Of a stretch of 64,000 bases of DNA, positions 36,101 to 46,691 are shown piece after piece. This stretch comes from Salvia splendens. Its lineage: Eukaryota > Streptophyta > Magnoliopsida > Lamiales > Lamiaceae. Position 1 is the stretch's first letter. Each line of letters starts with the position of its first letter. Below the pieces are notes generated by a model. The model saw nothing but the letters and a program-made list of their open reading frames with translations. It had not been told where the DNA came from and searched no databases. The translations under genes and the position numbers were made by a program. The stretch lies in assembly GCF_004379255.2 (NCBI RefSeq), contig NC_056040.1:186001-250000 (forward strand), read 5' to 3'.

Positions 36101-36156
36101 AGCCACTCGAGTCGTTGGAGTTCTATTCACGCTTCCTAGCTACCGCGAATATTTGA
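33147..36156 (+). CDS. Serine carboxypeptidase-like protein, SCPL20 type
   Basis: Fourteen exons: 33147-33280, 33383-33519, 33883-33956, 34042-34164, 34248-34350, 34430-34467, 34546-34647, 34768-34848, 34932-35171, 35242-35307, 35373-35494, 35647-35760, 35937-35982, 36073-36156. They join to 487 residues. A signal peptide covers about 1-22 ([16 protein letters not shown]). S10 peptidase motifs follow: [30 protein letters not shown], the nucleophile in GESYAG (Ser175), the Asp in SGDHDMCVP (about 409) and His464 in GAGHTVPEY. The enzyme is secreted or vacuolar and releases C-terminal residues; some plant relatives are acyltransferases. It has the long linker of the SCPL20 group. Intron 4 starts with GC (CTCAAG/GCACTG): no GT donor nearby keeps the frame into WFELYPE. 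Every domain is intact. Confidence 0.93.
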
Positions 36157-36477
36157 AAATCGTATGAGACGAAGATATTACTATATTTGTTAACTTATTT
36201 ATATTCTACTCTCAAAATGTTACTTCTCCATCTACTCAAAATAAGATGAATTTGTTATATAGTGTAGATTGTGTGACTGCGAATTTATAATAAATAGTAT
36301 ATGTTAGGTCTCCATCCAATGAATTTGTTATATCGTGTAGATTGTGTGAAAGCTTACACATTATCATCTTTACGCAATACTCTTTCTCTACTTACATTAT
36401 TTTCACAATTTTTTTTCCACTTACTTTTCTAATTGCTCATTAAAGCACGTGTCATTTCAAAACTTGTTATTTTTATG
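36157..36477. other. SCPL 3' flank up to the retroelement array
   Basis: AT-rich 3'UTR and spacer. The word TGAATTTGTTATAT.GTGTAGATTGTGTGA occurs twice (36247 and 36319), a short local duplication. The last five bases, TTATG, are the left target duplication of the array. Confidence 0.5.
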
Positions 36478-37087
36478 TGTTGGGATTTACGCACACAAGG
36501 CTTTCACACACTCAAACAGATCACACACACACTCACTGTTGTATGAGATCACACAATGCAGGAAACACACACACTCACACTTTGAGTATTGAAGATGATA
36601 ATCTTGGAGAGAAAACTGGAAAACTCTTTATTGATTAAAAACTCTTCTCTAAACTACATACACGGTGAGCTATTTAAAGCCCTATAATCACGTAGCAACT
36701 GCTACTAACTAACTACAAGAAGAATCAAGAAAGCAAGAAGAATAACCGCTACATCTCAGCTAACTAACTGCTGCTCCAACGGCTAGTTCGGCTAGGTTGC
36801 TCCTACCTTCTCGGTTCAAGACCGAACTCCTTCCTCGGTTCAAGACCGAACTCCTTCTGCTCGGCTTACAACCGAACTCTTCCTGCTCGGCTCATTCCAG
36901 CTCAACGCCGAGCTGCCTTACCGAGCTTCCATACCGAGCTTCCATACCGAGCTTCTTTACCGCTGAGCTTACCGACTTCTGCCTTCTTCTTCTTCTCGGC
37001 TAGTTCCAGGCTAGTTCCAGCTCGGTAAGCCGAGCTTACCGAACTCTGCCTTCTTCTTCCAACTGAAATGAGCACTCCATTATTACA
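36478..37087 (-). repeat. LTR A of array (3'-most on coding strand)
   Basis: 610 bp. Its inner end lacks the CTTTCTAACCGAG segment present in the other three LTRs. The minus strand has TTTAAATAGCTCACC as a possible TATA region. Confidence 0.92.
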
Positions 37088-39811
37088 ATTCTCCACCTGA
37101 GGGCTCATCTCAGTTCTTGCACAAACATTGATCAATTTCTTGCAATGATCAAACTTGTCTCTACCTAGAGACTTTGTTAGCATGTCAGCCGGATTGTGCA
37201 AGGTGTTAATCTTAATCACCTTTACTCTCCCCTTCCTTTTAAGCAACCACTTGCAACTGATCAGCTTCCTCTCCTTACCATCTGTACTCAGCTTGGATTT
37301 ATCCACAAAAATCCATGTTTTGTTCTTGAGTAAAGACTCTATTTCCTCATTCATGGCTTCAATCCATCTTTCTCTATCTTTACTCTGCATAGCTTCTTTA
37401 TATGTGAGTGGATCTGCGCCATCAATACTTTCAGCTGCACACAGAGCATAATACACAACATCAGAGAACTTTGTTGGTGGCCTTGTTTCTCTTCTAACTC
37501 TGTCCCTTGCAAGCTGATAGTCCCTGATAGAGTCTGATATAGACTCACTAGCCTGGTTGCCCTGAGTTGGAGCCTCTTCTTTATCTGAATCAGACTCACT
37601 CCCTGAGTCAATGACTCCACCTGCTCCTAGGCCAACCCCCACAGGCTCCACCTTGAAGAAATCACCCTCATCTTCATTGGAGTCCGGCTTATCTTTCAGG
37701 AATGGCATCTGATCCTCCAAGAACACCACATCCCTACTCACCAAGACCTTCTGCTTACCAGGCTCAATACACCAGAGCCTATACCCCTTAACACCCCTCT
37801 GATATCCCAGCAAGATACATTTCAGAGCCCTAGCTTCAAGCTTACTTTGCCTAGCATGAGCATAGGCTGCACACCCAAACACCTTGTATTTTGAGTAGTC
37901 ACTGTGAGCTCCATACCACATGTAATCAGGAGTTTCAGATTTCAGGGCAGTAGATGGGCATTTATTGATGAGATAGGCTGCTGTATACACAGCCTCACCC
38001 CAGAATCTGCTGCTCAAACCAGACCCAAGAAGTAGGCACCTCACCCTCTCTAGGATTGTCCTATTCATCCTTTCCACAACACCATTTTGCTGAGGATTAC
38101 CAGGAACAGTCCGGTGCCTCTTCATACCCTTCTCTTTACAAAACAGATCAAACTCAGCAGACAAGAACTCTAGGCCATTGTCTGTCCTTAAGCATTTAAC
38201 ACTTCTACCCTTCTCTAGCTCAACCTCCTTACACCATATCTTGAACTTTGTGAGTGTTTCAGATTTTTCTTTTAGAATATATACCCACAACTTTCTTGTA
38301 TAGTCATCAATGATAGCTAGATAATACTTTCCTCCACCAATTGAACACACCGGTGAAGGCCCCCAAAGATCACTATGTATGTAGTCTAAAGGGGCTGTAG
38401 AAGAGTGAATACCTGTAGGATAGGGTGCCTTCTTAGCCTTTCCAAGTATACATTGCTCACAGGGGTCCATCTTGTTGAAATCTCCAGAGATCAGACCCTT
38501 CTTGATGAGTTCTTTCAAGCTTCCTTCGGCTGGGTGGCCCAATCTCTTGTGCCATAGCATTATGGAATCATCTGACACTGCATTGCTTTCTCCATCAACA
38601 GCCTTAGCCTTCAGATAATAGAGAATATGCTCTCTGTCAGCCTCCATCATCACTACATCTCCAGATTTCACAAACAATTTTCCTTGACTCATCGATATGG
38701 TGAACCCTTTCTGTTCCAGCATTCCCAATGAGATGAGGTTCCTCTTTACTTCTGGAATATACCTCACCCCAGTTAGGATCTTTATAGAGCCATCTTGTAG
38801 GCTTAGCTTTACCTTCCCTATTCCTTTGATCTGACAAATGTGGTTATTACCAAGAACAACCGTACCCGATGCTTCTTGAAGATCATGAAACCAGCTTCTA
38901 TTGGGGCACATATGGAAGCTGCACCCCGAGTCCATTATCCACCTATGACTGACCCCACTATCACTGATATTCATGAGTTGAGCCGGGGGATCAGCACTCT
39001 CCACACAATCAGATTGATTGTGTCCCTCAGAGGCCATCTTTCTCTTCCATGCATGACAATCTTTCTTCAAGTGTCCAGGTTTCTTGCACCAATAGCAAGC
39101 TCTGGTTTCCTTCTGAGCATCAGAACTTGAGGGTTTAGGGCCCTCAAACTTCTTCTTGAAGTTCTGCTTCTTGAACTTCTTCACATTCAAGGCCTCTGCA
39201 GCTTGAACATTGGAGCTTGCAGAGCCTCTGTTGGCTGTCTTCTGGAGTTCTTTGGCCATCAAGGCTGAATAGACTTCTGCATAGGTGATAGGTTTATCTC
39301 TTCCATAGATAATTGCATCACTTAGCTGGTCATACGAGCTAGGCAAGGCATTCAATGTGAGAATGGCCTTATCCTCATCTGAGATCTTGACATCAACAGA
39401 TCCCAGGTCATCAATGATCTTGTTGAACTCCTCTAGCTGCTCAATGATGGACCTATCTCCAGAAAAACTATAGGCATACAGCCTCTTCTTGAGATACAGC
39501 CGGTTAGCCAAGGATTTGGCCAAGTAAACTTCATCTAACTTGTCCAAGATCTCCACCGCAGTCTTGGCTTCTTGAACTTCCCTCAAGACCTTATCTCCAA
39601 GGCACAGAATCACTGCAGAATGTGCCTTGAGCTGCATCTCCTCCATCTTTGCCTGAGCTTTTTCATCAAGCACTGGAGCATTTCCTTTCTCATCTGGTTT
39701 TGCAAGAACTGCCGCCAAGCCTTGTTGAATTAAGATCGCCTTCATCTTCATCTTCCACAGGCCATAATCATTCTTGCCTGTGAACTTCTCTGCATCAAGC
39801 CTTGCTGCCAT
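36902..39811 (-). CDS. copia gag-protease-integrase polyprotein, RT-deleted, unit 1
   Basis: 969 codons from ATG at 39811, open throughout. The gag body (about 1-200) starts MAARLDAEKFTGKNDYGLW. A zinc knuckle CYWCKKPGHLKKDC lies at 239-252. The protease site is WIMDSGCSFH (Asp294). Pre-integrase is LWHKRLGHP (about 419-427), and the integrase triad is Asp481 (HSDLWGP), Asp544 (RTDNGLEF) and Glu580 (VVERMNRT). Pol starts again at RERWIEAMNEEIESLLKNKT but jumps near residue 860 from ISCKWLLKRK to KINTLHNPADMLTK, the end of RNase H. The RT catalytic YxDD region and most of RNase H are thus gone. The frame then reads through the purine tract into LTR A and stops at 36902. It can supply capsid and integrase at most. 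Confidence 0.93.
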   Translation of the reverse strand: MAARLDAEKFTGKNDYGLWKMKMKAILIQQGLAAVLAKPDEKGNAPVLDEKAQAKMEEMQLKAHSAVILCLGDKVLREVQEAKTAVEILDKLDEVYLAKSLANRLYLKKRLYAYSFSGDRSIIEQLEEFNKIIDDLGSVDVKISDEDKAILTLNALPSSYDQLSDAIIYGRDKPITYAEVYSALMAKELQKTANRGSASSNVQAAEALNVKKFKKQNFKKKFEGPKPSSSDAQKETRACYWCKKPGHLKKDCHAWKRKMASEGHNQSDCVESADPPAQLMNISDSGVSHRWIMDSGCSFHMCPNRSWFHDLQEASGTVVLGNNHICQIKGIGKVKLSLQDGSIKILTGVRYIPEVKRNLISLGMLEQKGFTISMSQGKLFVKSGDVVMMEADREHILYYLKAKAVDGESNAVSDDSIMLWHKRLGHPAEGSLKELIKKGLISGDFNKMDPCEQCILGKAKKAPYPTGIHSSTAPLDYIHSDLWGPSPVCSIGGGKYYLAIIDDYTRKLWVYILKEKSETLTKFKIWCKEVELEKGRSVKCLRTDNGLEFLSAEFDLFCKEKGMKRHRTVPGNPQQNGVVERMNRTILERVRCLLLGSGLSSRFWGEAVYTAAYLINKCPSTALKSETPDYMWYGAHSDYSKYKVFGCAAYAHARQSKLEARALKCILLGYQRGVKGYRLWCIEPGKQKVLVSRDVVFLEDQMPFLKDKPDSNEDEGDFFKVEPVGVGLGAGGVIDSGSESDSDKEEAPTQGNQASESISDSIRDYQLARDRVRRETRPPTKFSDVVYYALCAAESIDGADPLTYKEAMQSKDRERWIEAMNEEIESLLKNKTWIFVDKSKLSTDGKERKLISCKWLLKRKGRVKVIKINTLHNPADMLTKSLGRDKFDHCKKLINVCARTEMSPQVENCNNGVLISVGRRRQSSVSSAYRAGTSLELAEKKKKAEVGKLSGKEARYGSSVWKLGKAARR

Positions 39812-39875
39812 CTCTGAAACCGTTTGATCCTCTGCAAATCAGTTTCAATATCCCTTTCCCACAGACGGCGCCACT

Positions 39876-40495
39876 TGTTGGGATTTACGCACACAAGGCT
39901 TTCACACACTCAAACAGATCACACACACACTCACTGTTGTATGAGATCACACAATGCAGGAAACACACACACTCACACTTTGAGTATTGAAGATGATAAT
40001 CTTGGAGAGAAAACTGGAAAACTCTTTATTGATTAAAAACTCTTCTCTAAACTACATACACGGTGAGCTATTTAAAGCCCTATAATCACGTAGCAACTGC
40101 TACTAACTAACTACAAGAAGAATCAAGAAAGCAAGAAGAATAACCGCTACATCTCAGCTAACTAACTGCTGCTCCAACGGCTAGTTCGGCTAGGTTGCTC
40201 CTACCTTCTCGGTTCAAGACCGAACTCCTTCCTCGGTTCAAGACCGAACTCCTTCTGCTCGGCTTACAACCGAACTCTTCCTGCTCGGCTCATTCCAGCT
40301 CAACGCCGAGCTGCCTTACCGAGCTTCCATACCGAGCTTCCATACCGAGCTTCTTTACCGCTGAGCTTACCGACTTCTGCCTTCTTCTTCTTCTTCTCGG
40401 CTAGTTCCAGGCTAGTTCCAGCTCGGTAAGCCGAGCTTACCGAACTCCTTTCTAACCGAGCTTCTTCCAACTGAAATGAGCACTCCATTATTACA
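39876..40495 (-). repeat. LTR B of array, shared between units 1 and 2
   Basis: 620 bp, bordered on both sides by internal sequence: the unit 1 primer-binding region (about 39857-39875) on the left and the unit 2 purine tract on the right. No target duplication flanks it. Confidence 0.93.
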
Positions 40496-43219
40496 ATTCT
40501 CCACCTGAGGGCTCATCTCAGTTCTTGCACAAACATTGATCCATTTCTTGCAATGATCAAACTTGTCTCTACCTAGAGACTTTGTTAGCATGTCAGCCGG
40601 ATTGTGCAAGGTGTTAATCTTAATCACCTTTACTCTCCCCTTCCTTTTAAGCAACCACTTGCAACTGATCAGCTTCCTCTCCTTACCATCTGTACTCAGC
40701 TTGGATTTATCCACAAAAATCCATGTTTTGTTCTTGAGTAAAGACTCTATTTCCTCATTCATGGCTTCAATCCATCTTTCTCTATCTTTACTCTGCATAG
40801 CTTCTTTATATGTGAGTGGATCTGCACCATCAATACCTTCAGCTGCACACAGAGCATAATACACAACATCAGAGAACTTTGTTGGTGGCCTTGTTTCTCT
40901 TCTAACTCTGTCCCTTGCAAGCTGATAGTCCCTGATAGAGTCTGATATAGACTCACTAGCCTGGTTGCCCTGAGTTGGAGCCTCTTCTTTATCTGAATCA
41001 GACTCACTCCCTGAGTCAATGACTCCACCTGCTCCTAGGCCAACCCCCACAGGCTCCACCTTGAAGAAATCACCCTCATCTTCATTGGAGTCCGGCTTAT
41101 CTTTCAGGAATGGCATCTGATCCTCCAAGAACACCACATCCCTACTCACCAAGACCTTCTGCTTACCAGGCTCAATACACCAGAGCCTATACCCCTTAAC
41201 ACCCCTCTGATATCCCAGCAAGATACATTTCAGAGCCCTAGCTTCAAGCTTACTTTGCCTAGCATGAGCATAGGCTGCACACCCAAACACCTTGTATTTT
41301 GAGTAGTCACTGTGAGCTCCATACCACATGTAATCAGGAGTTTCAGATTTCAGGGCAGTAGATGGGCATTTATTGATGAGATAGGCTGCTGTATACACAG
41401 CCTCACCCCAGAATCTGCTGCTCAAACCAGACCCAAGAAGTAGGCACCTCACCCTCTCTAGGATTGTCCTATTCATCCTTTCCACAACACCATTTTGCTG
41501 AGGATTACCAGGAACAGTCCGGTGCCTCTTCATACCCTTCTCTTTACAAAACAGATCAAACTCAGCAGACAAGAACTCTAGGCCATTGTCTGTCCTTAAG
41601 CATTTAACACTTCTACCCTTCTCTAGCTCAACCTCCTTACACCATATCTTGAACTTTGTGAGTGTTTCAGATTTTTCTTTTAGAATATATACCCACAACT
41701 TTCTTGTATAGTCATCAATGATAGCTAGATAATACTTTCCTCCACCAATTGAACACACCGGTGAAGGCCCCCAAAGATCACTATGTATGTAGTCTAAAGG
41801 GGCTGTAGAAGAGTGAATACCTGTAGGATAGGGTGCCTTCTTAGCCTTTCCAAGTATACATTGCTCACAGGGGTCCATCTTGTTGAAATCTCCAGAGATC
41901 AGACCCTTCTTGATGAGTTCTTTCAAGCTTCCTTCGGCTGGGTGGCCCAATCTCTTGTGCCATAGCATTATGGAATCATCTGACACTGCATTGCTTTCTC
42001 CATCAACAGCCTTAGCCTTCAGATAATAGAGAATATGCTCTCTGTCAGCCTCCATCATCACTACATCTCCAGATTTCACAAACAATTTTCCTTGACTCAT
42101 CAATATGGTGAACCCTTTCTGTTCCAGCATTCCCAATGAGATGAGGTTCCTCTTTACTTCTGGAATATACCTCACCCCAGTTAGGATCTTTATAGAGCCA
42201 TCTTGTAGGCTTAGCTTTACCTTCCCTATTCCTTTGATCTGACAAATGTGGTTATTACCAAGAACAACCGTACCCGATGCTTCTTGAAGATCATGAAACC
42301 AGCTTCTATTGGGGCACATATGGAAGCTGCACCCCGAGTCCATTATCCACCTATGACTGACCCCACTATCACTGATATTCATGAGTTGAGCCGGGGGATC
42401 AGCACTCTCCACACAATCAGATTGATTGTGTCCCTCAGAGGCCATCTTTCTCTTCCATGCATGACAATCTTTCTTCAAGTGTCCAGGTTTCTTGCACCAA
42501 TAGCAAGCTCTGGTTTCCTTCTGAGCATCAGAACTTGAGGGTTTAGGGCCCTCAAACTTCTTCTTGAAGTTCTGCTTCTTGAACTTCTTCACATTCAAGG
42601 CCTCTGCAGCTTGAACATTGGAGCTTGCAGAGCCTCTGTTGGCTGTCTTCTGGAGTTCTTTGGCCATCAAGGCTGAATAGACTTCTGCATAGGTGATAGG
42701 TTTATCTCTTCCATAGATAATTGCATCACTTAGCTGGTCATACGAGCTAGGCAAGGCATTCAATGTGAGAATGGCCTTATCCTCATCTGAGATCTTGACA
42801 TCAACAGATCCCAGGTCATCAATGATCTTGTTGAACTCCTCTAGCTGCTCAATGATGGACCTATCTCCAGAAAAACTATAGGCATACAGCCTCTTCTTGA
42901 GATACAGCCGGTTAGCCAAGGATTTGGCCAAGTAAACTTCATCTAACTTGTCCAAGATCTCCACCGCAGTCTTGGCTTCTTGAACTTCCCTCAAGACCTT
43001 ATCTCCAAGGCACAGAATCACTGCAGAATGTGCCTTGAGCTGCATCTCCTCCATCTTTGCCTGAGCTTTTTCATCAAGCACTGGAGCATTTCCTTTCTCA
43101 TCTGGTTTTGCAAGAACTGCCGCCAAGCCTTGTTGAATTAAGATCGCCTTCATCTTCATCTTCCACAGGCCATAATCATTCTTGCCTGTGAACTTCTCTG
43201 CATCAAGCCTTGCTGCCAT
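40412..43219 (-). CDS. copia gag-protease-integrase polyprotein, RT-deleted, unit 2
   Basis: 935 codons from ATG at 43219. Domain order, motifs and the deletion junction near residue 860 are the same as in unit 1. Visible differences are few: Leu for Ser in GFTILMSQGK, Gly for Ser in CAAEGIDGAD, and Trp for Leu in HCKKWINV. The end differs (SSVRKEFGKLGLPSWN) because LTR B contains 10 more bases than LTR A at the point where the frame enters the LTR. Confidence 0.93.
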   Translation of the reverse strand: MAARLDAEKFTGKNDYGLWKMKMKAILIQQGLAAVLAKPDEKGNAPVLDEKAQAKMEEMQLKAHSAVILCLGDKVLREVQEAKTAVEILDKLDEVYLAKSLANRLYLKKRLYAYSFSGDRSIIEQLEEFNKIIDDLGSVDVKISDEDKAILTLNALPSSYDQLSDAIIYGRDKPITYAEVYSALMAKELQKTANRGSASSNVQAAEALNVKKFKKQNFKKKFEGPKPSSSDAQKETRACYWCKKPGHLKKDCHAWKRKMASEGHNQSDCVESADPPAQLMNISDSGVSHRWIMDSGCSFHMCPNRSWFHDLQEASGTVVLGNNHICQIKGIGKVKLSLQDGSIKILTGVRYIPEVKRNLISLGMLEQKGFTILMSQGKLFVKSGDVVMMEADREHILYYLKAKAVDGESNAVSDDSIMLWHKRLGHPAEGSLKELIKKGLISGDFNKMDPCEQCILGKAKKAPYPTGIHSSTAPLDYIHSDLWGPSPVCSIGGGKYYLAIIDDYTRKLWVYILKEKSETLTKFKIWCKEVELEKGRSVKCLRTDNGLEFLSAEFDLFCKEKGMKRHRTVPGNPQQNGVVERMNRTILERVRCLLLGSGLSSRFWGEAVYTAAYLINKCPSTALKSETPDYMWYGAHSDYSKYKVFGCAAYAHARQSKLEARALKCILLGYQRGVKGYRLWCIEPGKQKVLVSRDVVFLEDQMPFLKDKPDSNEDEGDFFKVEPVGVGLGAGGVIDSGSESDSDKEEAPTQGNQASESISDSIRDYQLARDRVRRETRPPTKFSDVVYYALCAAEGIDGADPLTYKEAMQSKDRERWIEAMNEEIESLLKNKTWIFVDKSKLSTDGKERKLISCKWLLKRKGRVKVIKINTLHNPADMLTKSLGRDKFDHCKKWINVCARTEMSPQVENCNNGVLISVGRSSVRKEFGKLGLPSWN

Positions 43220-43283
43220 CTCTGAAACCGTTTGATCCTCTGCAAATCAGTTTCAATATCCCTTTCCCACAGACGGCGCCACT

Positions 43284-43903
43284 TGTTGGGATTTACGCAC
43301 ACAAGGCTTTCACACACTCAAACAGATCACACACACACTCACTGTTGTATGAGATCACACAATGCAGGAAACACACACACTCACACTTTGAGTATTGAAG
43401 ATGATAATCTTGGAGAGAAAACTGGAAAACTCTTTATTGATTAAAAACTCTTCTCTAAACTACATACACGGTGAGCTATTTAAAGCCCTATAATCACGTA
43501 GCAACTGCTACTAACTAACTACAAGAAGAATCAAGAAAGCAAGAAGAATAACCGCTACATCTCAGCTAACTAACTGCTGCTCCAACGGCTAGTTCGGCTA
43601 GGTTGCTCCTACCTTCTCGGTTCAAGACCGAACTCCTTCCTCGGTTCAAGACCGAACTCCTTCTGCTCGGCTTACAACCGAACTCTTCCTGCTCGGCTCA
43701 TTCCAGCTCAACGCCGAGCTGCCTTACCGAGCTTCCATACCGAGCTTCCATACCGAGCTTCTTTACCGCTGAGCTTACCGACTTCTGCCTTCTTCTTCTT
43801 CTTCTCGGCTAGTTCCAGGCTAGTTCCAGCTCGGTAAGCCGAGCTTACCGAACTCCTTTCTAACCGAGCTTCTTCCAACTGAAATGAGCACTCCATTATT
43901 ACA
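43284..43903 (-). repeat. LTR C of array, shared between units 2 and 3
   Basis: 620 bp, apparently identical to LTR B in the stretches compared. No flanking target duplication. Confidence 0.93.
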
Positions 43904-46627
43904 ATTCTCCACCTGAGGGCTCATCTCAGTTCTTGCACAAACATTGATCCATTTCTTGCAATGATCAAACTTGTCTCTACCTAGAGACTTTGTTAGCATG
44001 TCAGCCGGATTGTGCAAGGTGTTAATCTTAATCACCTTTACTCTCCCCTTCCTTTTAAGCAACCACTTGCAACTGATCAGCTTCCTCTCCTTACCATCTG
44101 TACTCAGCTTGGATTTATCCACAAAAATCCATGTTTTGTTCTTGAGTAAAGACTCTATTTCCTCATTCATGGCTTCAATCCATCTTTCTCTATCTTTACT
44201 CTGCATAGCTTCTTTATATGTGAGTGGATCTGCGCCATCAATACTTTCAGCTGCACACAGAGCATAATACACAACATCAGAGAACTTTGTTGGTGGCCTT
44301 GTTTCTCTTCTAACTCTGTCCCTTGCAAGCTGATAGTCCCTGATAGAGTCTGATATAGACTCACTAGCCTGGTTGCCCTGAGTTGGAGCCTCTTCTTTAT
44401 CTGAATCAGACTCACTCCCTGAGTCAATGACTCCACCTGCTCCTAGGCCAACCCCCACAGGCTCCACCTTGAAGAAATCACCCTCATCTTCATTGGAGTC
44501 CGGCTTATCTTTCAGGAATGGCATCTGATCCTCCAAGAACACCACATCCCTACTCACCAAGACCTTCTGCTTACCAGGCTCAATACACCAGAGCCTATAC
44601 CCCTTAACACCCCTCTGATATCCCAGCAAGATACATTTCAGAGCCCTAGCTTCAAGCTTACTTTGCCTAGCATGAGCATAGGCTGCACACCCAAACACCT
44701 TGTATTTTGAGTAGTCACTGTGAGCTCCATACCACATGTAATCAGGAGTTTCAGATTTCAGGGCAGTAGATGGGCATTTATTGATGAGATAGGCTGCTGT
44801 ATACACAGCCTCACCCCAGAATCTGCTGCTCAAACCAGACCCAAGAAGTAGGCACCTCACCCTCTCTAGGATTGTCCTATTCATCCTTTCCACAACACCA
44901 TTTTGCTGAGGATTACCAGGAACAGTCCGGTGCCTCTTCATACCCTTCTCTTTACAAAACAGATCAAACTCAGCAGACAAGAACTCTAGGCCATTGTCTG
45001 TCCTTAAGCATTTAACACTTCTACCCTTCTCTAGCTCAACCTCCTTACACCATATCTTGAACTTTGTGAGTGTTTCAGATTTTTCTTTTAGAATATATAC
45101 CCACAACTTTCTTGTATAGTCATCAATGATAGCTAGATAATACTTTCCTCCACCAATTGAACACACCGGTGAAGGCCCCCAAAGATCACTATGTATGTAG
45201 TCTAAAGGGGCTGTAGAAGAGTGAATACCTGTAGGATAGGGTGCCTTCTTAGCCTTTCCAAGTATACATTGCTCACAGGGGTCCATCTTGTTGAAATCTC
45301 CAGAGATCAGACCCTTCTTGATGAGTTCTTTCAAGCTTCCTTCGGCTGGGTGGCCCAATCTCTTGTGCCATAGCATTATGGAATCATCTGACACTGCATT
45401 GCTTTCTCCATCAACAGCCTTAGCCTTCAGATAATAGAGAATATGCTCTCTGTCAGCCTCCATCATCACTACATCTCCAGATTTCACAAACAATTTTCCT
45501 TGACTCATCAATATGGTGAACCCTTTCTGTTCCAGCATTCCCAATGAGATGAGGTTCCTCTTTACTTCTGGAATATACCTCACCCCAGTTAGGATCTTTA
45601 TAGAGCCATCTTGTAGGCTTAGCTTTACCTTCCCTATTCCTTTGATCTGACAAATGTGGTTATTACCAAGAACAACCGTACCCGATGCTTCTTGAAGATC
45701 ATGAAACCAGCTTCTATTGGGGCACATATGGAAGCTGCACCCCGAGTCCATTATCCACCTATGACTGACCCCACTATCACTGATATTCATGAGTTGAGCC
45801 GGGGGATCAGCACTCTCCACACAATCAGATTGATTGTGTCCCTCAGAGGCCATCTTTCTCTTCCATGCATGACAATCTTTCTTCAAGTGTCCAGGTTTCT
45901 TGCACCAATAGCAAGCTCTGGTTTCCTTCTGAGCATCAGAACTTGAGGGTTTAGGGCCCTCAAACTTCTTCTTGAAGTTCTGCTTCTTGAACTTCTTCAC
46001 ATTCAAGGCCTCTGCAGCTTGAACATTGGAGCTTGCAGAGCCTCTGTTGGCTGTCTTCTGGAGTTCTTTGGCCATCAAGGCTGAATAGACTTCTGCATAG
46101 GTGATAGGTTTATCTCTTCCATAGATAATTGCATCACTTAGCTGGTCATACGAGCTAGGCAAGGCATTCAATGTGAGAATGGCCTTATCCTCATCTGAGA
46201 TCTTGACATCAACAGATCCCAGGTCATCAATGATCTTGTTGAACTCCTCTAGCTGCTCAATGATGGACCTATCTCCAGAAAAACTATAGGCATACAGCCT
46301 CTTCTTGAGATACAGCCGGTTAGCCAAGGATTTGGCCAAGTAAACTTCATCTAACTTGTCCAAGATCTCCACCGCAGTCTTGGCTTCTTGAACTTCCCTC
46401 AAGACCTTATCTCCAAGGCACAGAATCACTGCAGAATGTGCCTTGAGCTGCATCTCCTCCATCTTTGCCTGAGCTTTTTCATCAAGCACTGGAGCATTTC
46501 CTTTCTCATCTGGTTTTGCAAGAACTGCCGCCAAGCCTTGTTGAATTAAGATCGCCTTCATCTTCATCTTCCACAGGCCATAATCATTCTTGCCTGTGAA
46601 CTTCTCTGCATCAAGCCTTGCTGCCAT
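43820..46627 (-). CDS. copia gag-protease-integrase polyprotein, RT-deleted, unit 3
   Basis: 935 codons from ATG at 46627. It has the same domains and the same RT/RNase H deletion. It shares the Leu (GFTILMSQGK) and Trp (KKWINV) of unit 2 but has Ser, as unit 1, in CAAESIDGAD. This mixed pattern suggests exchange or stepwise amplification between units. The frame stops inside LTR C. Confidence 0.93.
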   Translation of the reverse strand: MAARLDAEKFTGKNDYGLWKMKMKAILIQQGLAAVLAKPDEKGNAPVLDEKAQAKMEEMQLKAHSAVILCLGDKVLREVQEAKTAVEILDKLDEVYLAKSLANRLYLKKRLYAYSFSGDRSIIEQLEEFNKIIDDLGSVDVKISDEDKAILTLNALPSSYDQLSDAIIYGRDKPITYAEVYSALMAKELQKTANRGSASSNVQAAEALNVKKFKKQNFKKKFEGPKPSSSDAQKETRACYWCKKPGHLKKDCHAWKRKMASEGHNQSDCVESADPPAQLMNISDSGVSHRWIMDSGCSFHMCPNRSWFHDLQEASGTVVLGNNHICQIKGIGKVKLSLQDGSIKILTGVRYIPEVKRNLISLGMLEQKGFTILMSQGKLFVKSGDVVMMEADREHILYYLKAKAVDGESNAVSDDSIMLWHKRLGHPAEGSLKELIKKGLISGDFNKMDPCEQCILGKAKKAPYPTGIHSSTAPLDYIHSDLWGPSPVCSIGGGKYYLAIIDDYTRKLWVYILKEKSETLTKFKIWCKEVELEKGRSVKCLRTDNGLEFLSAEFDLFCKEKGMKRHRTVPGNPQQNGVVERMNRTILERVRCLLLGSGLSSRFWGEAVYTAAYLINKCPSTALKSETPDYMWYGAHSDYSKYKVFGCAAYAHARQSKLEARALKCILLGYQRGVKGYRLWCIEPGKQKVLVSRDVVFLEDQMPFLKDKPDSNEDEGDFFKVEPVGVGLGAGGVIDSGSESDSDKEEAPTQGNQASESISDSIRDYQLARDRVRRETRPPTKFSDVVYYALCAAESIDGADPLTYKEAMQSKDRERWIEAMNEEIESLLKNKTWIFVDKSKLSTDGKERKLISCKWLLKRKGRVKVIKINTLHNPADMLTKSLGRDKFDHCKKWINVCARTEMSPQVENCNNGVLISVGRSSVRKEFGKLGLPSWN

Positions 46628-46691
46628 CTCTGAAACCGTTTGATCCTCTGCAAATCAGTTTCAATATCCCTTTCCCACAGACGGCGCCACT

